From assembly GCA_028277765.1 (NCBI GenBank), contig JANQFQ010000076.1, positions 41,905 through 105,904 of the forward strand: 64,000 nucleotides of DNA, written 5' to 3'. Numbering within the stretch: the first letter of the stretch is position 1; each line of letters opens with the position of its first letter. The notes beneath the pieces were generated by a model that did no database searches, was not told where the DNA came from, and saw nothing but the letters and a program-made list of their open reading frames with translations. Position numbers and translations under genes: made by a program. Source of the DNA: Desulfobacterales bacterium. Lineage in GTDB: Bacteria > Desulfobacterota > Desulfobacteria > Desulfobacterales > SURF-7. This document shows, piece after piece, positions 51,753 through 60,533 of the stretch.

Positions 51753-52846
51753 AAGTGCCTAAAGTTAATGAAAGAAACATTAATAGAATTTTAAAGTCGG
51801 GGCCGATAATCGCGTCAGCGCCGTGTCGGGTTGATATGGGGGGGACGCTTGATATCAGCACTTTTTATTATCCTCTCAGGCATCTGGCTCCCTGCACATT
51901 TAACGCGGCTATCGATTTGAGGACTGAAGTAAAACTTTTTCCCTATAAAAAAGGGATCGTAAAAATATCTTCCCAGGGGTTCAAAAGCGCGGAATATCCA
52001 TTGGACAGAGTCCCTTTTTCTCATCCTCTTGGGCTGATGTTTGCTGTTGCTGCCTATTTCAGGGCTTCAGGCGTCCATATTGATATTCATTCCACGTCTC
52101 CCCCCCGAAGCGCGCTTGGCGGTTCATCTGTAGCAGCTGCGGCGCTCATAGCTGCTTTTACGGCTATTTCTCGGTTAAAGGGGGAGAAGCCGGTTTCTGC
52201 AAGGGAAACAGCGATATTGGCTCACGCGATTGAGGAGAATGTTGCTGGTGTGCCCTGTGGCATTCAAGACCAGCTGGCAGCTGTATATGGAGGAGTGAAC
52301 GCGTGGTACTGGCCTGGGAGTATTAGGGATTCCCGTTTCAGAAAGAAAACAATTATTCAGAAAAGGGCGCATCATCAATTTGAAAAACATATGGCCCTTG
52401 CATACTGCGGGATACCCCATGCATCAAAGAATATTAATGGGCAGTGGGTCAAGCAGTTTCTTTCCGGCAAGTATAGGGAAGAATGGGTTAAAATTGTCGA
52501 CTGTTGTAAAAAGTTTATTGAAGCTTTGTCTGTCTTGAATTATAAGGAAGCATCAGAACTAATGAACAGGGAGTTGGCTATAAGACGAAAAATGACTCCT
52601 GAAGTGCTTGACAGTATGGGGAAAAAACTGGTTAATTCTGCTGCTAGGCATAGCTGCGGTGCCAGGTTTACGGGCGCTGGCGGCGGTGGCTGTATATGGG
52701 CCGTGGGGGAAAGCACGGACATAACTGATTTGAAAGAGGTTTGGCGCAGGATACTCTCCAAGAGAAAAGGGGCGCGGCTGCTTGATGTGAATATTGCCCA
52801 TGAAGGAATCCGTGTGGAGAAAAAGAATATGATTAGGGATAAATAA
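51749..52846 (+). CDS. GHMP-family sugar kinase
   Basis: 365 aa, GTG start inside the recO end. Motif 1 [18 protein letters not shown], motif 2 [19 protein letters not shown] (ATP loop PxxxGLGSS-like), motif 3 [38 protein letters not shown] and [20 protein letters not shown] place it with galactokinase/heptose kinase-like members such as HddA, but the sugar is not known. It is sandwiched between recO and glyQ and shares overlapping codons with both, which is odd for a sugar kinase; co-expression with tRNA charging is unexplained. Confidence 0.85.
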   Translation: MKVPKVNERNINRILKSGPIIASAPCRVDMGGTLDISTFYYPLRHLAPCTFNAAIDLRTEVKLFPYKKGIVKISSQGFKSAEYPLDRVPFSHPLGLMFAVAAYFRASGVHIDIHSTSPPRSALGGSSVAAAALIAAFTAISRLKGEKPVSARETAILAHAIEENVAGVPCGIQDQLAAVYGGVNAWYWPGSIRDSRFRKKTIIQKRAHHQFEKHMALAYCGIPHASKNINGQWVKQFLSGKYREEWVKIVDCCKKFIEALSVLNYKEASELMNRELAIRRKMTPEVLDSMGKKLVNSAARHSCGARFTGAGGGGCIWAVGESTDITDLKEVWRRILSKRKGARLLDVNIAHEGIRVEKKNMIRDK

Positions 52847-53727
52847 TGAACTTTCAGGATGTCATATTAACATTACAGAAATACTGGTCGAAAAAGGGGT
52901 GTGTGCTTGTACAGCCGTATGACCTGGAGGTCGGGGCTGGGACCTTTCACCCTTCAACCCTGCTGAGGTCTTTAGGGCCGGAACCTTGGGATACGGCGTA
53001 TGTTCAGCCTTCCAGGAGACCCACGGACGGCCGCTACGGTGAAAACCCAAACAGGCTTCAGCATTACTATCAGTTCCAGGTTATTCTTAAGCCTTCACCG
53101 CAAAATGTTCAGGAATTATATCTTAACAGCTTGAAAGCGCTTGGTGTGGATCCTCTTGAACATGACATCAGATTTGTGGAAGATGACTGGGAATCGCCCA
53201 CCCTGGGTGCGGCAGGCCTTGGCTGGGAAGTATGGCTGGACGGTATGGAAATAACCCAGTTTACGTATTTCCAGATGGCCGGGAGTATTGAACTTAAACC
53301 GGTTACCGCTGAAATAACATACGGTCTTGAGCGGATAGCCATGTATCTTCAGGGCATTGATAATGTATACGATCTAAAATGGAATGACCGTATCCATTAT
53401 GGTGATGTTCACCATCAGCAGGAGGTTGAACAGTCGACATATAATTTTGAGTCAGCTGACGTTGACATGCTTCTTAGCCTTTTTAATCAATATGAGGCAG
53501 AAGCAGGACGGACGATAAAACAAGCTCTTGTACTGCCGGCTTATGAATACTGTCTGAAATGTTCCCATACGTTTAATCTTCTTGACGCGCGGGGCGCCAT
53601 TAGTGTTACTGAAAGGACCGGCTATATTGCCAGGATAAGAAACCTTGCGCGGTCCTGTGCTGAAGAGTATTTGAACCAGCGTGAGCAGATGGGATTTCCT
53701 CTGCTCAGTAAGAAAGAGAACGGGTAA
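52846..53727 (+). CDS. glyQ: Glycyl-tRNA synthetase alpha subunit
   Basis: 293 aa. [19 protein letters not shown] and [20 protein letters not shown] are unmistakable, with [20 protein letters not shown] and [20 protein letters not shown]. Class II catalytic subunit of the alpha2beta2 enzyme. Its ATG overlaps the GHMP kinase stop (TAATG). glyS follows after nine bases. Confidence 0.97.
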   Translation: MNFQDVILTLQKYWSKKGCVLVQPYDLEVGAGTFHPSTLLRSLGPEPWDTAYVQPSRRPTDGRYGENPNRLQHYYQFQVILKPSPQNVQELYLNSLKALGVDPLEHDIRFVEDDWESPTLGAAGLGWEVWLDGMEITQFTYFQMAGSIELKPVTAEITYGLERIAMYLQGIDNVYDLKWNDRIHYGDVHHQQEVEQSTYNFESADVDMLLSLFNQYEAEAGRTIKQALVLPAYEYCLKCSHTFNLLDARGAISVTERTGYIARIRNLARSCAEEYLNQREQMGFPLLSKKENG

Positions 53728-53736
53728 ATAGCAGAT

Positions 53737-55839
53737 ATGGATATAACAGAAAACATTAAGACGCGTTCCCTTTTGCTTGAAATAGGAACCGAAGAAATTC
53801 CAGCAGGGTATATAGGGCCGGCGCTAAAAGCGCTGTCATCAACGCTTTTAAAGCGGCTGGAAGATGTTAGAATTGAGCATGGAAAGGCCAGGACCTTTGG
53901 TACGCCGATGAGACTGGCGATTCAGGTCATGGAGGTGGCTGAAAAACAGACGTCTCTCAGCAAGGAAGTCACAGGCCCCCCGGAAAAAGTCAGTTTTGAT
54001 GAGGATGGCAAGCCGACAATGGCAGCTGTAAAATTCGCTGAGAAAGTCGGGATTCCTTTGAAAAAAATCAAGATAAAAGAGACAAAAAAGGGTGCTTATC
54101 TTTCAGCTGACGTTACTGAAAAAGGGATTGCTGCGAAAAAGCTTTTGAAAAACATACTGCCTGAAGTTATTCTGTCTCTTCCCTTCCCAAAAACCATGCG
54201 GTGGTCGGATCTTGATATTAGTTTTGCCCGGCCCATACATTCGATCTTAGCTCTTTTTGGTAAGGATATTATCTCTTTTCCTATGGGAGACCTTAAAAGC
54301 GGGAGAAAAACTTTTGGGCACAGGTTTATGAGGCCAGGAAAGATGGTTGTCAGTGATATTAGGACTTATTGTGATTCTCTCCGGGAGGCATCTGTTATCG
54401 CTGATATTGAAGAAAGGAAAAAACGTGTCCTGGAAGAGATAGAAAAAGTTGCTAAAGAATTCGGAGGCAGTGTACTGCCGGATGAAGAATTAGTGGATAT
54501 TGTTACCAACCTGGTAGAATTACCTTTTGCCATAGCTGGCAATTTTGATGATAAATTTCTTGAACTCCCTGAAGAGGTACTGATTACTGCCATGCGTGAG
54601 CATCAGAAATATTTTGCCGTTATTAACAAAGACGGCAGCCTGATGCCCTGGTTTATCGCGGTGAACAATACCCGGGCAAAGGACATGGACCTGGTCGCCA
54701 AAGGCCATGGAAGGGTTTTAAGAGCCAGGCTCGAAGATGCGATTTTCTTTTTTCGGAATGATATTAAAGAATCCCTTGAAAATATGTCTGAAAAACTGAA
54801 AGGGGTCCTTTTCCAGGCAAAGCTGGGGTCCATGCACGAAAAGATCGTCAGGGTAAGTGAGATCGGAAAATATATAGCTACTGAAATGGGCGGTAGCGAG
54901 GAGCTGGCGGAGGATGTTCAGCGGGCGGCACAGCTGTGCAAAGCTGACCTGGTAAGCCAGGTGGTTGTTGAGTTTCCTAAACTCCAGGGGGTCATGGGAA
55001 GAATCTATGCTGCCAAGGACGGAGAAACAGAACAGGTGTCGACCGCTATTGAGGAGCATTACCGGCCTGTTCGTTCAGGAGGGGAACTCCCGGAAACCGA
55101 TATAGGATCTGTGCTCAGTATAGCGGATAAGATGGATTCAATTTGCGGGTGTTTTAGCGCTGGATTTGTTCCCACAGGAGCGGCTGACCCTTATGCACTC
55201 AGACGGCAGGGTATCGGGATTGTCCAGATCATGCACAATAGAAAGCTTAAGTTTTCATTAAGTTCCTTGATTGAAAAATCTGTATCTCTTTTTGAAAAAA
55301 GCGATGCTGAGCGGGTCAGTGAGATTTCAGGTGATGTTTATAATTTCCTAAGTAGCAGGATTTCACATTTGATGGCTGAAGAAGGATTCTCAAAAGATGT
55401 GATATCCGCTGTGACCAGTGTATCGGTTGACTGCTTGCCGGATGCCTGGGAAAAGGTAAAAGCCCTTGAAAAGTTGAAAAACGAACCTGACTTTGAACCG
55501 CTGGCAATATCTTTCAAACGGGTGGCAAATATCATTAAGAAAGCTAAAGGATACAGCGCGGGCAGGGTTGATAAAACACTTTTCCAGGAAGAAAGCGAAG
55601 AAAACCTTTATTCGGACCTGGAGGATGTGACCCGGCATGTTTCGGAAAATCTTGAATCAGGGCACTTTTCACAGGCGCTTTATGATATTGCGTCCCTTAA
55701 GAATTCAGTGGACACTTTCTTTGATGATGTTCTTGTAATGGATGATAATATTAAGATCCGTAACAACAGGCTCTCTCTGCTGGGTGAAGTGGCATCACTT
55801 TTTGAGAATATCGCGGATTTTTCCATGATTTCAACATAA
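53737..55839 (+). CDS. glyS: Glycyl-tRNA synthetase beta subunit
   Basis: 700 aa, full length. LLLEIGTEEIPAGYIGPALK at the start, RTFGTPMRLAIQV, FPKTMRWSDLDISFARPIHS, FLELPEEVLITAMREHQKYF, the HD-like region and GAADPYALRRQGIGIVQIMH, and the C-terminal DALR-type anticodon-binding helices (FFDDVLVMDDNIKIRNNRLS). Binds tRNA-Gly for the GlyQ catalytic subunit. Last gene of the recO-glyS run; a weak terminator hairpin lies 116 bases downstream. Confidence 0.97.
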   Translation: MDITENIKTRSLLLEIGTEEIPAGYIGPALKALSSTLLKRLEDVRIEHGKARTFGTPMRLAIQVMEVAEKQTSLSKEVTGPPEKVSFDEDGKPTMAAVKFAEKVGIPLKKIKIKETKKGAYLSADVTEKGIAAKKLLKNILPEVILSLPFPKTMRWSDLDISFARPIHSILALFGKDIISFPMGDLKSGRKTFGHRFMRPGKMVVSDIRTYCDSLREASVIADIEERKKRVLEEIEKVAKEFGGSVLPDEELVDIVTNLVELPFAIAGNFDDKFLELPEEVLITAMREHQKYFAVINKDGSLMPWFIAVNNTRAKDMDLVAKGHGRVLRARLEDAIFFFRNDIKESLENMSEKLKGVLFQAKLGSMHEKIVRVSEIGKYIATEMGGSEELAEDVQRAAQLCKADLVSQVVVEFPKLQGVMGRIYAAKDGETEQVSTAIEEHYRPVRSGGELPETDIGSVLSIADKMDSICGCFSAGFVPTGAADPYALRRQGIGIVQIMHNRKLKFSLSSLIEKSVSLFEKSDAERVSEISGDVYNFLSSRISHLMAEEGFSKDVISAVTSVSVDCLPDAWEKVKALEKLKNEPDFEPLAISFKRVANIIKKAKGYSAGRVDKTLFQEESEENLYSDLEDVTRHVSENLESGHFSQALYDIASLKNSVDTFFDDVLVMDDNIKIRNNRLSLLGEVASLFENIADFSMIST

Positions 55840-55954
55840 GAACGAAAAAAACAGGTTTCGAAAAATATAACCAATATTTTAATATTGATACTTGATACTC
55901 GAAGCCTGATGTTTTATGTTAATATTCATCAGGGTTAATTATCTGTATACTGAT

Positions 55955-55975
55955 AACCGGAAACACGGTTTTTTT
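55955..55975 (+). terminator. Possible intrinsic terminator after glyS
   Basis: AACCG (55955-55959) and CGGTT (55966-55970) flank the loop GAAACA and run into TTTTT. Short stem, so moderate support. A second hairpin, CCTGATG and CATCAGG, lies at about 55905-55933. Confidence 0.4.
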
Positions 55976-56046
55976 GAATATATATTAACAACCATTTTAA
56001 AAATTAGGCAATGAAACGCCCATCCGGCTCGGTTTTATTAATAAAC

Positions 56047-56088
56047 ACCGCAGTAGCTCTTACATCGGACTTTCCGGTAATCTGCGGT
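56047..56088 (+). promoter_or_regulatory. Nested hairpin in the leader of the 85-aa gene
   Basis: Outer stem ACCGCAG (56047-56053) with CTGCGGT (56082-56088); inside it TTAC with GTAA and CGGA with TCCG can stack, giving a 42-nt two-tier structure. It ends 19 bases before the start codon, next to the GGAGG site. Confidence 0.45.
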
Positions 56089-56107
56089 TAAGTGAACGGA
56101 GGATAAC

Positions 56108-56365
56108 ATGGCAGGATATGACCCGTCAAAGGATGAGAAAATTAAAGAATGGAGATCTCCAGACACATTTCTTGTGGTTTCAATCAACAGGTATGCAGAA
56201 GGACAGCCAAAGGTCCAGATCGGTCCCAGAATATATAAAAAGCAGGACGGCTCAGACCGGGCGCCTGTAAGGGCCGGTCGCCTCAGCCTGGAGGACATGG
56301 ACTGGTTTATGGGGATTGCTGATGAGGTTATGGAGAACCTTAAAAGCCTTATCCCTCCTGAATAG
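56108..56365 (+). CDS. Small conserved-looking protein, unknown
   Basis: 85 aa, behind the strong site ACGGAGGATAAC. Mixed alpha/beta: WRSPDTFLVVSINRYAEGQP and KVQIGPRIYKK are strand-like, LSLEDMDWFMGIADEVMENL is a C-terminal helix. The strand-strand-strand-helix order is vaguely like the PC4/YdbC single-stranded DNA-binding fold, and the neighbour is a DNA ligase, but this is a weak hint. The leader can fold into a nested hairpin. No signal peptide, so cytoplasmic. Confidence 0.7.
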   Translation: MAGYDPSKDEKIKEWRSPDTFLVVSINRYAEGQPKVQIGPRIYKKQDGSDRAPVRAGRLSLEDMDWFMGIADEVMENLKSLIPPE

Positions 56366-56457
56366 CAGTAAAGAAAGCGTAAAAAAATGTGTCCGCCAGG
56401 ATGACACAGGTCTGCATATTTTTTATGAGGAAGCGTAAAAAATTTTAGTTGCAGATC

Positions 56458-58299
56458 ATGACTGATCAGGCGGCAATCCCTATGGACGATATTAAAGCCC
56501 TGGCTGAAAAGCTGGCAACGTATAACGAAGCTTACAGAAGCGGGAAACCGCTGGTAAGTGACCACGAATATGACACACTTGTCGAGCAACTTAGGGAGCT
56601 TGACCCTGTTCATCCTTTCCTTCATTCTGTAGAACCCGAAAAATTTGAATCAAAAACAGAGGTGCGTCATCCTGTTCCTATGCTTTCGATTGAAAAAGCG
56701 TATACACAGGATGACCTGGAACGGTTTGTCAACCGTGTATTAAAAGAGGTAGGCGGGAGGGATATTCTGTTCCGGGTAACCCCGAAACTAGACGGGCTTG
56801 CTGGCCGGGATGATGGCCGTGTTTTTGCTACGCGGGGCAATGGCGAGGTTGGTTATGAAATAAGCCGCGCGTTTACAAAAGGCGTGATACCTATTGGCGG
56901 AAGGGGGCGCGGAATCGGGGAGATCGTCATTGTCCAGTCCTATTTTGACGAACATATGTCTGAAGAATTCGAACACCCGCGAAATATGGTTGTCGGCATC
57001 ATCTCTTCTGATAATTTGAATGAGTTCGCAAAAAAAGCACTTGAGGATGAAAAGGTTCATTTTGTCCCGTATGCGGTCCTTCCGGGCTGGGAGGGGTCAG
57101 CTGAAGAACTGATGAAACATATCAAAGATATTACCGCTGATCTTAAAAGACAGACCGATTACCCCATAGACGGCATGGTGGCGTCGGTTACCAGTGAAAA
57201 AATCAGGGAACAGATGGGGGCGACCTCCCATCATTACCGGTGGCAGGTGGCTGTTAAGACAAAAGGGGATACAGCTGCTACATCAGTTAATGGGATCGTG
57301 TGGCAGGTGGGGCGAACAGGAAATGTTACGCCTGTTCTTGAAATTGAGCCAGTATCCCTTTCCGGGGCCACGATCAAACGGGTGACTGCGCATCACGCCG
57401 GCATGGTAAAGGAGAAACAGATAGGGCCGGGCGCGGAGATTGAGGTAATCAGGAGCGGAGAAGTGATCCCTAAGATTGAAAAGATTATCACCGGATCCGC
57501 AGAGGTGGTTGTTCCTGAAACATGCCCATCCTGCGGGGAGGCGCTCAAGTGGGAAAACGACTTTTTGAAATGCAATGGCAGTCATTGTCCGGCAAAAGTG
57601 GTCCAGGCCATCAGTCACTGGTTTAAAACCCTTGGCAATGCAGACTGGTTCGGTATAAAGAGCATCGAAAAACTTGTTGAAAAAGGGCATGATTCCCTTG
57701 AGGTCATATACAGTATGTCTGAAGAAGATTTTGTTGGGGTGGGATTTGGACCAGTCCAGTCGAAAAATCTTTTTGAAGCGATTAATATCAGTCTGACAAA
57801 GCTGGTTGAAGACTGGCGATTTCTCGCGGCATTCGGGATTTCCGATCTTGGCAAGGGAGACAGTAGAAAGCTTCTGGCAGAAGTAAGGCTTGAGGATCTT
57901 CCTGGAATAAAAGAGGAAGAGATAAACCAGATACACGGTTTTGGGAGTATTACCAGCCGGGCAATCGTAAAAGGGATCGCAGAGATAAAAGAGACCATGC
58001 ATCATATGCTCTCTTTGGGTTTTAATCTTGAAAAAACACCGCTTTCAAGCGAGGGGGAGAGGGTTGACAGCCCGATTGCCGGTAAAGGGATTGTGTTTAC
58101 GGGAAAAATGAAGCGGGGCAGCAGGGAGGCGATGCAGGCTGAAGCAAGGCGGCTAGGTGCTAAGGTCCAGACATCGGTTTCCGGAAAGACGGATTTTCTT
58201 GTTTGCGGTGAGAAGACAGGTAAGAGCAAAATTGAAAAAGCAGAGAAAAAGGGCGCAAAAATAATTTCAGAGGAAGAATATTATGAAATGATGTCATGA
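56458..58299 (+). CDS. Divergent NAD-dependent DNA ligase (LigA paralogue)
   Basis: 613 aa from ATG 56458 (a TTG at 56449 is possible); LigA is usually near 670. All LigA domains can be traced: Ia (YRSGKPLVSDHEYDTLVEQL), adenylation domain with the AMP-accepting Lys in TPKLDGLAG, OB (WQVGRTGNVTPVLEIEPVSL, RSGEVIPKIEKI), zinc finger CPSCGEAL and CNGSHCPAK, helix-hairpin-helix region, and C-terminal BRCT (GKGIVFTGKMKRGSREAMQA). But conserved motifs are changed: CExKLDG is VTPKLDG, TRGDG is TRGNG, IDGVVIK is IDGMVAS, and the NPRNAAAGSLRQ loop is HPRNMVVGIIS. So it is probably not the main replicative ligase; repair use or lost activity are both open. Confidence 0.85.
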   Translation: MTDQAAIPMDDIKALAEKLATYNEAYRSGKPLVSDHEYDTLVEQLRELDPVHPFLHSVEPEKFESKTEVRHPVPMLSIEKAYTQDDLERFVNRVLKEVGGRDILFRVTPKLDGLAGRDDGRVFATRGNGEVGYEISRAFTKGVIPIGGRGRGIGEIVIVQSYFDEHMSEEFEHPRNMVVGIISSDNLNEFAKKALEDEKVHFVPYAVLPGWEGSAEELMKHIKDITADLKRQTDYPIDGMVASVTSEKIREQMGATSHHYRWQVAVKTKGDTAATSVNGIVWQVGRTGNVTPVLEIEPVSLSGATIKRVTAHHAGMVKEKQIGPGAEIEVIRSGEVIPKIEKIITGSAEVVVPETCPSCGEALKWENDFLKCNGSHCPAKVVQAISHWFKTLGNADWFGIKSIEKLVEKGHDSLEVIYSMSEEDFVGVGFGPVQSKNLFEAINISLTKLVEDWRFLAAFGISDLGKGDSRKLLAEVRLEDLPGIKEEEINQIHGFGSITSRAIVKGIAEIKETMHHMLSLGFNLEKTPLSSEGERVDSPIAGKGIVFTGKMKRGSREAMQAEARRLGAKVQTSVSGKTDFLVCGEKTGKSKIEKAEKKGAKIISEEEYYEMMS

Positions 58300-58376
58300 A
58301 TTTCATAAAGAAAAAGACAACATAATATTTTTTACCACGAAGAGCACGAAGAACACGAAGAGGAAAAGGAGGAGCC

Positions 58377-58658
58377 ATGGATAACGGGGTTAGGGCTCAT
58401 GCTATTATCAGCGGAAGGGTTCAGGGGGTCTGTTTCAGGCTGGAGACCAGGGATGCGGCCAATATTCACGGTGTTTTGGGGTGGGTGAAAAATCTGCCGG
58501 ACGGACGTGTTGAGGCTGTATTTGAAGGTGATAAAGAAGCCGTTGAATCTGTATTAAAATGGTGTCACCAAGGGCCCCCGATTTCAAAGGTGAATAGTGT
58601 TGAGGTCGAATGGGAAGACTATACTGGCAGATTTGAGCGGTTTGATATTACATATTAA
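58377..58658 (+). CDS. acyP: Acylphosphatase
   Basis: 93 aa. IISGRVQGVCFRLETRDAAN holds the phosphate-binding loop and catalytic Arg; GVLGWVKNLPDGRVEAVFEG contains the catalytic Asn. Hydrolyses acyl phosphates. The ATG follows AAAAGGAGGAGCC. The bases just before (about 58333-58362) are a dispersed phrase 'cacgaagagcacgaagaac', so the ribosome site abuts a repeat. Confidence 0.95.
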   Translation: MDNGVRAHAIISGRVQGVCFRLETRDAANIHGVLGWVKNLPDGRVEAVFEGDKEAVESVLKWCHQGPPISKVNSVEVEWEDYTGRFERFDITY

Positions 58659-58730
58659 TGAGACGACCACGATCACGCCCACAACTGGCAAGGCGTTCTT
58701 TATCAATGAAATAATGAAAACATTACAATA

Positions 58731-58804
58731 GTAGGGTGGGCTGTGCCCACCAAAAAGGCAGAATACTTTATAGGTCAGTTGCTGGTGGGCACAGCCCCCC
58801 CTAC
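58731..58804. repeat. Paired GGTGGGC-family inverted repeat, one mismatch
   Basis: GTAGGGTGGGCTGTGCCCACC (58731-58751) faces its near-complement at 58784-58804, which has one A-to-C change. Order of arms is inverted relative to 7231-7302. Lies between acylphosphatase and the PH-like gene. Confidence 0.8.
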
Positions 58805-58859
58805 ATATTGTATTTTGAAAAGTTATTAACGGCAGGAAGATAAAAGTAAAAGGTTTTCT

Positions 58860-59312
58860 ATGCTATTATATTTAATTATCGGTGTCGCAGCATGTCTATC
58901 CGTGCCTATCATTTGGTTTTTTGTATATCTAAAGCGAAGGCAGGATGAAGTAGAGGAGAATTTTCAACGGCTGTTTGCCGGAAAGAATATCAGGATGCTG
59001 GATAAAACGGCCATGTATATTGCTCAAGAATCAGATGGCTATTCTCATGTTCGTAGTATTGGCATTCTGGTCCTGACAGACAAAGAACTCTATTTTGAAA
59101 GGCGGGTTGTTGCTAAGGTACTGCACATACCGGTCTCCGCAATTACGGACGTTGGAGAGACAAAACGGCTTGGTGGTCAAAATCCCATAAAAACAATGCT
59201 GAAAATTAGTTTTAAAGATCACAATGGCCGTGATGATTCATTTGCATTATGTGTTAAAGAATTAGAGCAGTGGATAAACGAAATAAAAACCGTAATGGCT
59301 GAAAAAGCATGA
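58860..59312 (+). CDS. Membrane-anchored PH/GRAM-like domain protein
   Basis: 150 aa. N-terminal membrane helix (about 3-24), a basic/acidic linker KRRQDEVEENFQRLFAGKNI, then a beta-rich domain: SIGILVLTDKELYFERRVVA, KVLHIPVSAITDVGETKRLG, MLKISFKDHNGRDDSFALCV and a final helix ELEQWINEIKTVMA. This reads as a bacterial PH/GRAM-like fold. Function unknown. kptA begins 19 bases downstream and may be co-transcribed. Confidence 0.7.
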   Translation: MLLYLIIGVAACLSVPIIWFFVYLKRRQDEVEENFQRLFAGKNIRMLDKTAMYIAQESDGYSHVRSIGILVLTDKELYFERRVVAKVLHIPVSAITDVGETKRLGGQNPIKTMLKISFKDHNGRDDSFALCVKELEQWINEIKTVMAEKA

Positions 59313-59331
59313 ACAGTGACTGTATAGTGAG

Positions 59332-59892
59332 ATGAATCGGAGATTGGTTAAAACAAGCAAATTTTTAAGTTTTGTTCTCAGGCATAAACCAGAAGAAATA
59401 AATCTTCATCTTGACGAACAGGGATGGGCATCTGTAGATGAGCTGATTGATACCGCACGGAAGCATGGTAAAAAACTGGATCAAGAACTGATTAGGGAAG
59501 TTGTCGCGACCAATGATAAGAAGCGGTTTACATTATCAAAAGATGGTAAAAAAATCAGAGCTAATCAGGGGCATTCCATAAACGTTGATCTTGGTTTGAA
59601 AGTAACTGTGCCGCCCCAATTCCTGTTTCACGGCACAGCTGAAAGATATTTGAAATCGATTACTCAGGAGGGATTGAAACCTTCTGGCCGGCATCATGTC
59701 CATTTATCAGCAGATTATGATACAGCCATAAAAGTCGGCATGAGGCATGGTCGTCCAGTGGTCCTGCGCATTGAAGCAGGACTAATGAATACTGATGGCG
59801 CAGCATTTTTTCTGTCTGAAAATGGCGTCTGGCTGACAGATAAGGTTGACCCAAAATATTTTTCAATTGTTAAAAAACAACATAATAGATAA
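59332..59892 (+). CDS. kptA: RNA 2'-phosphotransferase KptA/Tpt1
   Basis: 186 aa. LSFVLRHKPEEINLHLDEQG opens the domain, then VVATNDKKRFTLSKDGKKIR, RANQGHSINVDLGL, FLFHGTAERYLKSITQEGLK, HHVHLSADYDTAIKVGMRHG and LSENGVWLTDKV. The Arg-His-Arg-Arg set of the family is present (Arg17-His18, Arg65, Arg138). Transfers an internal RNA 2'-phosphate to NAD+. In eukaryotes it finishes tRNA splicing; bacteria have no such splicing, so its natural substrate here is unknown. Follows the PH-like gene by 19 bases. Confidence 0.93.
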   Translation: MNRRLVKTSKFLSFVLRHKPEEINLHLDEQGWASVDELIDTARKHGKKLDQELIREVVATNDKKRFTLSKDGKKIRANQGHSINVDLGLKVTVPPQFLFHGTAERYLKSITQEGLKPSGRHHVHLSADYDTAIKVGMRHGRPVVLRIEAGLMNTDGAAFFLSENGVWLTDKVDPKYFSIVKKQHNR

Positions 59893-59977
59893 AACTTTAA
59901 AATTGTGAAGGAAGAAAGTTGATAGAGGGACAATCGGTAAGCCCTGTTGTTTTAAATAACAGATAACTTAAGGTTGT

Positions 59978-60001
59978 GTTGGGTTGAAAACATAACCCAA
60001 C
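59978..60001. repeat. Inverted repeat GTTGGGTT / AACCCAAC
   Basis: GTTGGGTT (59978-59985) and AACCCAAC (59994-60001) form a short hairpin after kptA. The same pair recurs at 60488-60512, and related words at 35935-36040. Confidence 0.65.
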
Positions 60002-60052
60002 CTACGAACATTGCGCCTTTGCGTCTTAAGCGAAGCGGGCGTGAGGGGAAAA

Positions 60053-60370
60053 ATGAAATGCTCTGTTAGTCTTATCGTACTATTTATTTTCATGGGGTGC
60101 AGTATGCACGAAGCAAAGATTTATAAATTCAGTGATCATCTTCCGAGTATTAAATGGCTGGATGAACTGCCCGCAGGATATTTAACCAATGAGGTTGATT
60201 TAACTAATGACACGGTAAGCATCACAAGGGAAGGCCAGGATTATGTTATTTATGTCGGCCCGATTGATCCCTATCAAGGAGGAAGCGCGATTACCGTTAT
60301 ATTAGATGAAGATTTGAAATTAAAAGAATTTGTAGATGAGATGCTGGTGCCAGAACCGGATATTGAATAG
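60053..60370 (+). CDS. Small lipoprotein, unknown function
   Basis: 105 aa from ATG 60053, chosen because GAGGGGAAAA precedes it and it yields a clean lipoprotein signal MKCSVSLIVLFIFMGC; an upstream frame start at 60011 lies in a repeat-like phrase. The mature part (about 88 residues) has FSDHLPSIKWLDELPAGYLT and VYVGPIDPYQGG-like strands and an acidic C-terminus (MLVPEPDIE). No family recognised. Flanked on both sides by GTTGGGTT hairpins. Confidence 0.65.
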   Translation: MKCSVSLIVLFIFMGCSMHEAKIYKFSDHLPSIKWLDELPAGYLTNEVDLTNDTVSITREGQDYVIYVGPIDPYQGGSAITVILDEDLKLKEFVDEMLVPEPDIE

Positions 60371-60487
60371 CTGTATTTTAGAACATTGTAAACTGGAGTT
60401 GTGTTGCTTTGGTTAAACCAATACCTTTTCGACCTCGATCACGACCACGGCTTAAAAGGATGAACTTGGACAAACAGTATGATCTGT

Positions 60488-60512
60488 GTTGGGTTGTGTT
60501 TTTTAACCCAAC
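60488..60512. repeat. Inverted repeat GTTGGGTT / AACCCAAC upstream of the methyltransferase
   Basis: Arms 60488-60495 and 60505-60512. It ends eight bases before the AAAGGAG ribosome site of the methyltransferase gene, so it may affect translation or end the upstream transcript. Confidence 0.65.
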
Positions 60513-60533
60513 GGTTTTTTAAAGGAGATGAAT

